From: Olivibacter jilunii
GTDB taxonomy: Bacteria; Bacteroidota; Bacteroidia; Sphingobacteriales; Sphingobacteriaceae
Direction: 5' to 3'
Assembly: GCF_900607235.1 (NCBI RefSeq)
Contig: NZ_LR027849.1
Coordinates: forward strand, 992,001-1,056,000
Length of the DNA: 64,000 bases
This document shows positions 8,427 through 17,071 of this stretch, piece after piece. Each line of letters opens with the position of its first letter. The stretch's first letter is position 1. Position numbers and translations under genes: made by a program. Below the pieces are notes generated by a model. The model searched no databases and had not been told where the DNA came from. It saw only the letters and a list, made by a program, of their open reading frames with translations.

Positions 8427-10895
8427 TTATTTCCCTACGCGGTTTTTCTCTGAGCTATCTAAATTTCTTTCAGATATTTTCAGCTTTTGATTCCCAAAGT
8501 TAAATGTAAAAGTCAACCGGGCCACGCGACTTTCCCACGTGTTGAAAACACGGACATTCAAATTTGAGTAGTCTGTTTTGACTGTGTTTGGTCGCGTATT
8601 AAATATATCGGTAACTGCAAATTTTACCTGCGCTTTTTTATTCCAGAATGATTTGTTAACACCGAGATCTAATCCCCATGACGTGCCGATCTGGTAAATG
8701 CTCCACCGTAGAGGAGAGCGATACTGCAGGGTAGCTTCGAAACGTAAACTCTGCGTTACATTGAATGTATGATTGCTGTTCGCTTGTACGGCGAATTGGC
8801 CGAAATCTATAGGCGCGGCAGGAATATCTGCCTTATAACCGAGATGCATGGCATTAATATTTGTGTTACTACTCCAGACTTTACCAAGTTCTAAAGGAAT
8901 ATTCAAATTTGCAAAATATACATTTTCGCTTGCGATATTCTCATTCGTTACATACACTATATTAGTTTCATCATCTTGGTACATCATTTCTCCAACCATA
9001 TCTTTGGTTTTCTGGTATCCTGCTGTTAACGTATATTTCTTTAGAAGTGTATAGCTTAATTCGTAAGAATTTGTATATGACGGGTTCAGAAATGGATTTC
9101 CTTGTTGATAGCTGTAAGGGTCAACATAGAACAAAAACGGATTGAGGTTTCCATAATTTGGCCGATTTATTCTTCGACTGTAGGACAGGCCTATACTTTG
9201 CTTATCAGATAGTTGTTGATTTAAGCTGATGTTTGGAAAGAGACTTAGATAATTCCGTTTATTTCTCACATTCATCGTTATCGAATTACCGTCAGAATAA
9301 GTATGTTCGGCACGTAAACCGGCTTTAATCTCGGTTTTGTTAATGGTTTGATTGTAGATCGCATAAGCAGCGCTAACCCGTTCTTTATATATAAAATGAT
9401 TCGAGCGATTTTCGTTATTTTGCCAGTCACCATTTATCTGATTGTAAAAGCCCATGTTGTTGTCACTTTTCACGCTGCTGTATTTCATTCCCAGTTCGAT
9501 TTTACTTTTAGAATTTAACGGATGAGTGTAATCAATCTTCGCTGTCTGTATATTGATGATTGAAGGCATATCGTTTAAGATGAATTCCGGGCTTCGTAAG
9601 TTCTCACCGTTCGATCTATAAAAATAATTGTCATAGTAGTTGGATGTTTTATCACTGAATCTAGAAACATCTACTTCAGCAACAAGTTTACGTCCATTGG
9701 TATCGATATTAAACGTGTTATTAACGTTAAAGGACAGATTGTTATACTTGTTTCGACCGCGATTTAGCGTTGTAAGTGTAGAATCCAGAGGGGCATTTAA
9801 ATCTGAAATCCGGTTGTTACTGGTGGAATGATCATTTCCTTGCAAGAAAAAGCCGGAGAATAAACCGCTTAATGTATTCCGTTCCGATGTTTTATAATCA
9901 ATACCACCCCTTATACTGCTGCTCGCGCGTTCATTTTGGAAATCAGCAAATTGATCGAATACTTTTGCCGACGCGCTTTGCCCAACAATTCTATATAACT
10001 CCAGTGTGTTATTAAAATTGCTGTTAACGTAGCTATAATTTCCGAAAAGATTGACTTTACCTGTTTTGTGATTAATTTGCAATGAATTATTCGACTTATG
10101 GGTACGGCCGTATCCTCCGCTCAAACTCAATGTTCCATTGGTACCCTCCATATTATTTTTCTTCAATTTGATGTTAATAATCCCGGCAGTACCTGCTGCA
10201 TCATATTTCGCGGAAGGATTGGTGTTTAATTCAATGGATTGCACGTTATTGCCGTCCATCGATTTTAACATATTAGCTAATTGTTCAGCAGATAGATAGG
10301 TTTGTTTCCCATCTATCATAACTGTTACGCCTTGACGTCCCATGAGGCTTATATTCCCATCTTTGTCAACACTTACGCCAGGTGATCGTTCTAATATATC
10401 CATTGCACTGTTACCTGCTGCTAGTGCAGTATTAGCGACATTTACAACCAAGGCGCCATCCTTACGTTCGATGGAAGGGGTACTAGCCGTAACAGTTACC
10501 TCTTTTAGTGCATTTGTCTCTGGCATTAGAACAAAAGAAGCTGCTTGTATCGTTTTTTGTCCGGATCTTATCGCAATAGGTAAATAAGTCTTGCGGAAGC
10601 CGATCATAGATGCAGATAATATATACTTCCCTTCGTCTACCGCAGGTATCTGATAGTTACCTTTCTGGTCACTGAATACTGAGCGAATATAAGATGAATC
10701 TGCGGCCCTGAGCAAAATGATTGTCGCTAAGTCAACAGGTGCACCTGTTTGGTCCTTCACGGTTCCTTGAATATTTGCTTTCTCTTGTGCCAGCACGCAG
10801 ATAATGAAAGAATAGAAAAAAAATAGGGTTAGTACAGAGATTCTCAATAAAGGCATTGGTTTATAATGTTTTTTGTGTGTGTTTGGAATATTCAT
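8427..10895 (-). CDS. Outer membrane beta-barrel protein with carboxypeptidase-like and TonB plug domains
   Basis: Outer membrane receptor-like protein of about 822 aa. A signal peptide (hydrophobic LRISVLTLFFFYSFIICVLAQ) precedes a CarboxypepD_reg-like beta-sandwich (about residues 42-125), a plug domain (MDILERSPGVSVDKDGNISL and following, about 155-240), and a long barrel (OMP_b-brl_3 type) with alternating aromatic strands ending in an aromatic-rich terminal strand. No obvious TonB box or SusD partner is seen, so this is the Bacteroidota 'outer membrane beta-barrel family protein' rather than a SusC. A TTG at 10916 falls in a candidate -7 box, so ATG 10895 is chosen; an inner ATG at 10856 would give a more compact signal peptide and is possible. 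The ligand is unknown. Confidence 0.85.
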   Translation of the reverse strand: MNIPNTHKKHYKPMPLLRISVLTLFFFYSFIICVLAQEKANIQGTVKDQTGAPVDLATIILLRAADSSYIRSVFSDQKGNYQIPAVDEGKYILSASMIGFRKTYLPIAIRSGQKTIQAASFVLMPETNALKEVTVTASTPSIERKDGALVVNVANTALAAGNSAMDILERSPGVSVDKDGNISLMGRQGVTVMIDGKQTYLSAEQLANMLKSMDGNNVQSIELNTNPSAKYDAAGTAGIINIKLKKNNMEGTNGTLSLSGGYGRTHKSNNSLQINHKTGKVNLFGNYSYVNSNFNNTLELYRIVGQSASAKVFDQFADFQNERASSSIRGGIDYKTSERNTLSGLFSGFFLQGNDHSTSNNRISDLNAPLDSTLTTLNRGRNKYNNLSFNVNNTFNIDTNGRKLVAEVDVSRFSDKTSNYYDNYFYRSNGENLRSPEFILNDMPSIINIQTAKIDYTHPLNSKSKIELGMKYSSVKSDNNMGFYNQINGDWQNNENRSNHFIYKERVSAAYAIYNQTINKTEIKAGLRAEHTYSDGNSITMNVRNKRNYLSLFPNISLNQQLSDKQSIGLSYSRRINRPNYGNLNPFLFYVDPYSYQQGNPFLNPSYTNSYELSYTLLKKYTLTAGYQKTKDMVGEMMYQDDETNIVYVTNENIASENVYFANLNIPLELGKVWSSNTNINAMHLGYKADIPAAPIDFGQFAVQANSNHTFNVTQSLRFEATLQYRSPLRWSIYQIGTSWGLDLGVNKSFWNKKAQVKFAVTDIFNTRPNTVKTDYSNLNVRVFNTWESRVARLTFTFNFGNQKLKISERNLDSSEKNRVGK

Positions 10896-10913
10896 GGCTA
10901 AATTTCTTTTTGC

Positions 10914-10921
10914 CAAAAGTA
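10914..10921 (-). promoter_or_regulatory. Candidate -7 promoter element of the barrel gene
   Basis: TACTTTTG on the minus strand fits TAnnTTTG. It would place the transcription start near 10907, about 12 bases before ATG 10895. No clean -33 TTG is visible, so support is weak. Confidence 0.3.
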
Positions 10922-11285
10922 TTTATCATATACATGTTCTTGAAGATGAATTAGGTAAATGCATTCAAAATCTCGGTAAACGACCTGTTTTATTGGGTAA
11001 ATTTTCGATTGTGCTAGAGGATTAGTTGTTGCAGACTAAAAGGACGATTTAGCTTTTGACAAAGGATTGTTTTATTCTTTTGATGTTCCATTGATCAGTA
11101 AGGTTTAATTTTTTTATGCGTGTTTAATGTGCTTACTGACTTATAGACGCTCAAAATGCCAAAACGTTGCAAGTAATCACATATTTTCGAAAATAAATAA
11201 TCCCTAAGCAAATGAACCCTGATAGTATGGCTTTGTGTGCCGTTAAGTATGCATCGTGAGAGAAGCGAGGGATATATTATAAGGG
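10922..11285. other. Gene-free stretch
   Basis: About 360 AT-rich bases between the barrel gene and the tRNA-like gene. I see no convincing coding frame, repeat or hairpin in it apart from the promoter element at its left edge. Confidence 0.5.
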
Positions 11286-11357
11286 GAGGTCGGAAGTGGA
11301 TTCGAACCACTCTGGGATCTCTTGCGGAGCTCCGCCTAACCGCTCGGCCATCCGACA
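11286..11357 (-). tRNA. tRNA-Cys-like gene with unusual anticodon arm
   Basis: A class I cloverleaf of 72 nt can be drawn on the minus strand. It has acceptor TGTCGGA/TCCGACC with a T-C mismatch at the outer pair, D-stem GCC/GGC with loop GAGCGGGTTA, a perfect T-stem AGTGG/CCACT with TTCGAAT loop, and discriminator T as in tRNA-Cys. The anticodon stem GAGCT/AGATC has a central G-A mismatch, and the loop CCGCAAG would present GCA (Cys) but with C instead of the near-universal T at position 33. The 12-base palindrome GCGGAGCTCCGC spans part of this arm. It is either a divergent or decaying tRNA-Cys, or a tRNA whose identity I misread. Confidence 0.55.
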
Positions 11358-11519
11358 CGTTCTGATTTGGATCAAAAGTACTGATATCGACGGGCTTTAC
11401 TTATACAATCCGATCGCAGTAAACGTGCAGTTGATGTGTAGTTAAGAACCCGTTCTTTTGTTTTCTCCTTTTTAGGTGCAATAAATATTCCGCATGATTT
11501 GTCAGTCCGTAAATATGCA

Positions 11520-11559
11520 TTAACAAAAAGCCCGGCTGCAGAGCCGGGCTTTTTGTTAA
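11520..11559 (-). terminator. Intrinsic terminator of purL, overlapping its stop codon
   Basis: Arms 11520-11537 and 11542-11559 are perfectly complementary over 18 bases with the 4-base loop GCAG. The GC core AGCCGGGCT is flanked by A5 and T5, so it can act in both directions. The purL stop codon (11556-11558) lies inside the right arm. Confidence 0.9.
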
Positions 11560-14500
11560 TGTTGTTCAATCCATTTCCTAGCATTGACGAACGCTTCTAT
11601 CCATGGAGAAATTTCGTCATTCCTATCACTTGGATAATGAGCCCAATGCCACTTAAATAATGAACGCTCGATATGAGGCATCATTACAAGATGTCTGCCC
11701 GACTTATCACATAACATGGCGGTATTGTAATCAGAGCCATTTGGATTAGCAGGATACGTCTCATAATGGTATTTCGCCACGATATGATATTGGTCTTCTC
11801 TATATGGAAGTTGAAATTTACCTTCACCATGTGAAATCCATACCCCCAAAGTCGACCCGGCCAGACTTGAAAGCATTACCGAATTATTTTCCTGTATTGT
11901 CAGTGCTGTAAATCCGCTCTCGTGTTTATGGCTGTCATTATGTAACATTTTGGGTTTAGATTCATGGTCGGGATTAATAAGGCCAAGTTCAATAAAGAGT
12001 TGGCATCCATTACAAATACCAACAGACAGTGTATCAGGACGTTTAAAGAAGTTTTCGAGTGCAACTCGGGCTTTTTCGTTATACATAAACGCTCCCGCCC
12101 AGCCCTTTGCCGATCCCAAAACATCTGAATTGGAGAAACCTCCGACAGCACCAATAAATTGGATGTCTTCCAAATTTTCCCGCCCGGAAATTAAGTCGGT
12201 CATATGAACATCTTTCACATCAAAACCAGCTAGATACATGGCGTTAGCCAATTCTCTTTCCGAGTTACTTCCCTTTTCACGAATCACTGCAGCTTTTGGT
12301 CTAGGTTTGGTATTATCAATTTGTGGTTTTTTACCATCAAAATGCTTGGGAAACGAATATTTCAGTATATGGTTTTTATAGTTTTTGAAACGCTCGGTAG
12401 CCTTTTGCTCACCACTTTGTTTTTGATCAAGCAGATAAGAAGTTCTAAACCAGACATCTCGCAGTTCATCTATGTCAAAGGACCATTTCGAACCGTTGTT
12501 TGTTAATTCTAAGACCGCTTGATCGCTTACCTGACCGATCTTATGGAAGGTCACCCCTTTATTGTTCAACTCGAGTTCAATAGACTCATCCGCTTGAAAA
12601 ACTACACCCACATTCTCTGCAAACAGAAGTTTGATACTATCTTGTTCTTCTAAAGCGGATAAATCAATTTGAGCTCCAAGGTGACGATCGGCAAAGCACA
12701 TCTCCAACAGCGTGGTGATCAAGCCGCCACTTCCAATGTCATGCCCTGCATGTATCTTTCCGGATTTTATAAGTTCCTGTACGGCATTGAATCCTTCTTT
12801 AAATGCGTTAGGATCAATTATGTCAGGTGTATCGTTACCTATACAGTTTAAAATTTGAGCGAAGGATGATCCGCCCAATTTAGGTTTATCTCCGGAAAGG
12901 TTTATATAATAAATTGCCCCTTTATTTTTTTGCAATACAGGTTCTACGACGGCAGTGATGTCAACGCAATGCGCAGCTGCAGATATGATAACTGTTCCAG
13001 GTGCTATTACTTCGCCATTCGAGTATTTTTGCTTCATAGAAAGCGAATCCTTTCCTGTCGGTATGTTGATACCTAAATCAATAGCAAAATCAGAGCAAGC
13101 TTTGACAGCTTCATACAAACGAGCATCTTCACCATCATTTTTACATGGCCACATCCAGTTTGCGGACAACGAAACACTTTGTAGCCCATCCTTTAGCGGT
13201 GCCCAAATTATATTGGATAATGATTCAGCTACCGCATTACGACTGCCTGCCGCTGCATTGATTAGCGCAGATAGGGGAGCATGGCCCACCGATGTTGCCA
13301 CACCGTCTTTTCCTTGGTAGTCAAGGGCCATGACGCCGCAGTTGTTTAAAGGTAATTGAAGAGGACCCGCACATTGCTGTTTAGCCACTCGTCCACCGAC
13401 ACATCTGTCTACTTTGTTTGTTAACCAATCTTTGCAGGCCACTGCTTCGAGTTGTAATAACTGATGGAGGTATTGGTCCAAATGAGTCTCGCTGTAGGAA
13501 AGATCCCGATATACCCTTTTTACGGTTTTATCTTCCATAATTGTTTTTGGCGAACTACCGAACATATCGTTTAAAGCTAAATCCATCGGTTTGGATCCAT
13601 TGCTTGAAGAAGCGATGGTAAAACGGTAATCGCCTGTGACCTGACCTACTGTATAGATTGGTGAACGTTCGCGGTCGGCAATTTTCTTTAGCATTTGCAG
13701 ATGTTCTTCAGCAATAACCAAGCCCATACGTTCCTGTGATTCGTTGCCGATAATTTCCTTTGCAGACAAAGTAGGATCGCCCACAGGAAGTTGATCTAGA
13801 TCAATTTGTCCTCCCGTACTTTCAATTAACTCGGAAAGACAATTTAAGTGACCACCGGCACCGTGATCATGTATAGAAACAATGGTGTTATGATCGCTCT
13901 CAACTAAGCCACGAATTGCGTTTGCAGCTCTCTTTTGCATTTCCGGGTTGGATCGTTGAATAGCATTTAATTCAATACCGGAGCCAAAAGCCCCTGTATC
14001 AGCTGAAGAAACTGCTGCACCGCCCATTCCGATACGATAGTTTTCGCCACCTAGTACAACAATTTTATCACCTGGGCTAGGCTGCATTTTTTTTGATTGT
14101 TCTTCTTTACCATATCCAACTCCCCCAGCCAGCATAATTACTTTATCGAAACCTAGCTTACGAGCATCCTCCTCATGTTCAAAAGTAAGAACAGAACCCG
14201 CGATAAGAGGCTGGCCGAATTTATTTCCGAAATCAGATGCGCCATTGGATGCTTTTATTAAGATATCCATTGGCGTTTGATAAAGCCAATCCCGCTCTTC
14301 CATGGCTTTTTCCCAAGGTCTATTCTCCTCCAAACGCGAGAACGCAGTCATATATACAGCAGTTCCGGCCAACGGCAAAGAACCCTGTCCTCCTGCGAGA
14401 CGGTCTCTTATTTCGCCTCCAGAGCCTGTTGCTGCTCCATTGAAAGGTTCAACGGTTGTGGGGAAGTTATGAGTCTCCGCTTTAAGGGAAATGACTGAGT

Positions 14501-15215
14501 TGAACTCTTTGATGGCGTAATAGTCAGGTTGATCAGCTCGTAGCGGGGCGAATTGTTGTAATTTAGGCCCCTTTATAAAAGCCACGTTATCCTTATAAGC
14601 AGAAACGATATCATTTGGGTTCTTCTCAGAGGTTTTTCTGATCAACTTAAATAAAGAAGTCGGTTGTTCTACGCCGTCAATTATAAAAGTACCATTAAAT
14701 ATTTTATGTCGACAGTGTTCCGAGTTAACTTGAGAAAAACCAAACACTTCAGAATCCGTAAGTTTTCTGCCGAGTTTTTTAGCCAACGCATTAAGGTAGT
14801 CAACCTCCTCATCACTTAAAGAAAGGCCCTCCTTTTGATTATAGGCTGCTATATCTTCTACTTCTAATATAGGTTCGGGTTTTAAACGAACCGTGAAGAT
14901 GTCTTGACTTAATCCATTATATTTTTGCAATAGCATGTGGTCAAAGTCAGTAAAATCAGGGCTAACCTCCTTAAATTCCTCTATTCGAAGAATATCGGAA
15001 ATTCCCATATTTTGCGTTATCTCCACTGCATTCGTACTCCAAGGCGTTATCATGGTAGCCCGAGGGCCGATAAAAGAACCTTCCAGACTTTCGCCTGTAT
15101 GTAATTCAGCTCCACCAAAAAGCCATATTAGTTTAGCTGTTTCATTGGCTGTTATTGGCCGTTCTATTTGTAAAGCAAAAATGGTGTGGTGAGGGTTTTT
15201 GAAGAAGTAAATCAT
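11556..15215 (-). CDS. purL: Phosphoribosylformylglycinamidine synthase, large single-chain form
   Basis: Converts FGAR, glutamine and ATP to FGAM, step 4 of purine synthesis. At 1219 aa it is the long form that carries all activities in one chain. In order: an N-terminal PurS-like domain (1 to about 150), a linker with the SEHCRHKIF motif (about 170), AIRS-type ATPase repeats with the substrate motif SLKAETHNFPTTVEPFNGA (about 240) and GHDIGSGGLITTLLEM (about 830), and a C-terminal class I glutaminase domain with nucleophile Cys about 1068 in GICNGCQ and His/Glu about 1181/1183 in MPHIERS. ATG at 15215 starts the PurS-like domain directly. It is monocistronic and ends in a strong terminator. 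Confidence 0.97.
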   Translation of the reverse strand: MIYFFKNPHHTIFALQIERPITANETAKLIWLFGGAELHTGESLEGSFIGPRATMITPWSTNAVEITQNMGISDILRIEEFKEVSPDFTDFDHMLLQKYNGLSQDIFTVRLKPEPILEVEDIAAYNQKEGLSLSDEEVDYLNALAKKLGRKLTDSEVFGFSQVNSEHCRHKIFNGTFIIDGVEQPTSLFKLIRKTSEKNPNDIVSAYKDNVAFIKGPKLQQFAPLRADQPDYYAIKEFNSVISLKAETHNFPTTVEPFNGAATGSGGEIRDRLAGGQGSLPLAGTAVYMTAFSRLEENRPWEKAMEERDWLYQTPMDILIKASNGASDFGNKFGQPLIAGSVLTFEHEEDARKLGFDKVIMLAGGVGYGKEEQSKKMQPSPGDKIVVLGGENYRIGMGGAAVSSADTGAFGSGIELNAIQRSNPEMQKRAANAIRGLVESDHNTIVSIHDHGAGGHLNCLSELIESTGGQIDLDQLPVGDPTLSAKEIIGNESQERMGLVIAEEHLQMLKKIADRERSPIYTVGQVTGDYRFTIASSSNGSKPMDLALNDMFGSSPKTIMEDKTVKRVYRDLSYSETHLDQYLHQLLQLEAVACKDWLTNKVDRCVGGRVAKQQCAGPLQLPLNNCGVMALDYQGKDGVATSVGHAPLSALINAAAGSRNAVAESLSNIIWAPLKDGLQSVSLSANWMWPCKNDGEDARLYEAVKACSDFAIDLGINIPTGKDSLSMKQKYSNGEVIAPGTVIISAAAHCVDITAVVEPVLQKNKGAIYYINLSGDKPKLGGSSFAQILNCIGNDTPDIIDPNAFKEGFNAVQELIKSGKIHAGHDIGSGGLITTLLEMCFADRHLGAQIDLSALEEQDSIKLLFAENVGVVFQADESIELELNNKGVTFHKIGQVSDQAVLELTNNGSKWSFDIDELRDVWFRTSYLLDQKQSGEQKATERFKNYKNHILKYSFPKHFDGKKPQIDNTKPRPKAAVIREKGSNSERELANAMYLAGFDVKDVHMTDLISGRENLEDIQFIGAVGGFSNSDVLGSAKGWAGAFMYNEKARVALENFFKRPDTLSVGICNGCQLFIELGLINPDHESKPKMLHNDSHKHESGFTALTIQENNSVMLSSLAGSTLGVWISHGEGKFQLPYREDQYHIVAKYHYETYPANPNGSDYNTAMLCDKSGRHLVMMPHIERSLFKWHWAHYPSDRNDEISPWIEAFVNARKWIEQH

Positions 15216-15522
15216 GATGTTTTATACGTGCCGCAAAATTAGGCAAAATTGCTTTTAAATGCAATGTAAGAAAGAGATAGCAAACCGTATCCCGCAAGTA
15301 TTCTAGCCTGAAAAAGTTCTAATAGAAATAAAATCATCAAGTTAAAGGAAATTAAACATGAATTTGTCCGTTTTTAATTTTGTAAGTAAAATGTAAAATG
15401 ATAAGAAATTCACTTTTACATCTACAGTCGCGGTTCCATGCAATATTGCTTTTAGTTATTCACCTGATTTTTTCGGGAAATAGAATATATTAGCCTTTTA
15501 TTATTTGTGTATTTTGAAACTC
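15216..15522. other. Divergent intergenic region purL / LytS-type kinase
   Basis: About 300 AT-rich bases that must hold the promoters of purL (minus) and of the kinase operon (plus). I see no exact TAnnTTTG box, no conserved riboswitch fold that I can recognise and no gene. Confidence 0.4.
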
Positions 15523-16266
15523 ATGATAACCGATACAATATATTTGGTTTCCACTATAGGTTTAGCCATTTTGCTACTGGCATCCATTATTGTATTATTG
15601 TTTTTGTGGAAAAACCAGGAGCAATTAAAGGAGGAAAATTTGAGGTTAAAGACGAAGTATGAAGAAATTGAAAAAAAATACACAGGCGTTCATGCAGAGC
15701 AGCTTCGGTATAAGCTGAATCCTCATCTATTCAGAAATGCTCTGAATGCGATCCAATCACATGCTTACCAAAGCTACTATGCCTTGGATAAACTATCAGG
15801 CGTGTTAGACTATATTTTATATGACACCGACGGACGTTTAGTAACGATAAAGGAAGAGATAGCGTTTGCACGCAATTTTATTGAGATAAATCGATTAAAA
15901 ACGAGTCCGTTGTTCGATATACGCATAAAGAATAGAATAGACGAGGGAGATCCCCGTTGCAACCAAGCTGTAATCGCACCGCTGACATTTATAAATCCCA
16001 TAGAAAATGCTTTTAAACATGCCGATCTTCAAAGTGACAACGCCTTTATAAGCGTCAGCTTCTCTTTTGAAAATGATTCCTGGTTTGTACTGCAGGTAGC
16101 TAATAAAATCAATGATTTGCCGGTACCGTTAAATACGAAGGGAGGATTAGGAAATACGATCTATTTAGATCAGCTTTCTTCTGTTTACGGCGAAGGAGGG
16201 TATTCTTGTAAGGAATCGATAAATAATGGAATTTTCATTACCGAACTAAGAATAAAAATACTGTGA
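15523..16266 (+). CDS. LytS/YehU-type sensor histidine kinase
   Basis: Short membrane-anchored histidine kinase of the PF06580 family. One N-terminal membrane helix (about residues 4-27) leads into a coiled-coil (residues about 28-55) and the His-kinase block LNPHLFRNALNAIQSH with the phospho-acceptor His near residue 68. The ATPase part keeps NPIENAFKHA and a short glycine motif GGLGN. There is no extracytoplasmic sensor domain, so it may sense a membrane state or a partner. Length 247 aa. A TTG at 15505 would add six residues; ATG at 15523 places the membrane helix at the usual distance. It overlaps the response regulator gene. Confidence 0.85.
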   Translation: MITDTIYLVSTIGLAILLLASIIVLLFLWKNQEQLKEENLRLKTKYEEIEKKYTGVHAEQLRYKLNPHLFRNALNAIQSHAYQSYYALDKLSGVLDYILYDTDGRLVTIKEEIAFARNFIEINRLKTSPLFDIRIKNRIDEGDPRCNQAVIAPLTFINPIENAFKHADLQSDNAFISVSFSFENDSWFVLQVANKINDLPVPLNTKGGLGNTIYLDQLSSVYGEGGYSCKESINNGIFITELRIKIL

Positions 16267-16967
16267 AGGAATTAAGGTGTATTTTATTGGATGATGAGCT
16301 GCCCGCACTTCGGTACTTGCGATCGATTTGCGAAGGGTTTAGTAATGTTGAAGTTGTCAAGGCATTTAATAACCCTTTGCGAATGCTAGAAGAGGTTGAT
16401 CAGCTGGATTTTAATGTATGCGTCCTCGATATTGAAATGCCGCAAATGAACGGAATGGAGTTGGCCGGTAAACTGGAAGGAAAAGCCATCATATTTACTA
16501 CCGCTTATAAAGAATTTGCCGCCGAAGCCTATGAATTGGATGCTGTAGACTACATTATAAAACCTATTCAGTTTGATCGATTAAAAAAAGCTTTTGATAA
16601 ATCATATAATTTCCTCCAACGGGAAGAGCTTCCCCAGTACGTCCAGTTGAACAGCAATAAAGGGAAAATACTATTACACTTTGCAATGATTGCATTTATT
16701 GTGGTCTCTGAAGTTGATAAAAGAGACAAGAGGGTGATCTATGACGATGGAAGGGAAGTAACGTTAAAAAATATTTCATTTGAACAACTCGTTAAGCTTC
16801 TTCCGCGAGACGCTTTTGTGCGCATCAACCGACAGACAATTATTGCCACTCGGTGTGTACATGCCTTTACCCATAATCAGGTTACCCTATTAGTAGGATC
16901 CAAGTCTTTTGTCTTCTCCTTGAATGAACATTATCGTAAAGATTTTCTTGCGATGTTCGGCGCTTAA
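16263..16967 (+). CDS. LytTR-family response regulator (LytR/AlgR type)
   Basis: The receiver domain (about 1-120) has the acidic pair in LLDDE (residues 9-12), phospho-acceptor Asp in VLDIEMPQMNG (about residue 57) and the Lys switch in YIIKPIQF. A LytTR DNA-binding domain (about 135-234) contains AFVRINRQTIIA. The start is GTG at 16263, overlapping the kinase stop as GTGA; no ATG in frame would keep strand 1 of the receiver, so the GTG is likely real and translationally coupled. It forms a two-gene two-component system with the upstream kinase. Target promoters are unknown; the antiporter gene 104 bases downstream is one candidate. Confidence 0.9.
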   Translation: MKELRCILLDDELPALRYLRSICEGFSNVEVVKAFNNPLRMLEEVDQLDFNVCVLDIEMPQMNGMELAGKLEGKAIIFTTAYKEFAAEAYELDAVDYIIKPIQFDRLKKAFDKSYNFLQREELPQYVQLNSNKGKILLHFAMIAFIVVSEVDKRDKRVIYDDGREVTLKNISFEQLVKLLPRDAFVRINRQTIIATRCVHAFTHNQVTLLVGSKSFVFSLNEHYRKDFLAMFGA

Positions 16968-17071
16968 CTTTATTACATTTTATTTCTCGTTGGTTACAGA
17001 ATAGACTGTCAGCGCTTTCATAAAGGATACCTAAGTTCTAAATTCGTAAAAGTACTTTAAAAATTTTCATA

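Noticed and set aside
11095-11358. Open frame of 87 codons on the minus strand
   Set aside because: It runs through the tRNA-like gene, so it is not a protein gene.
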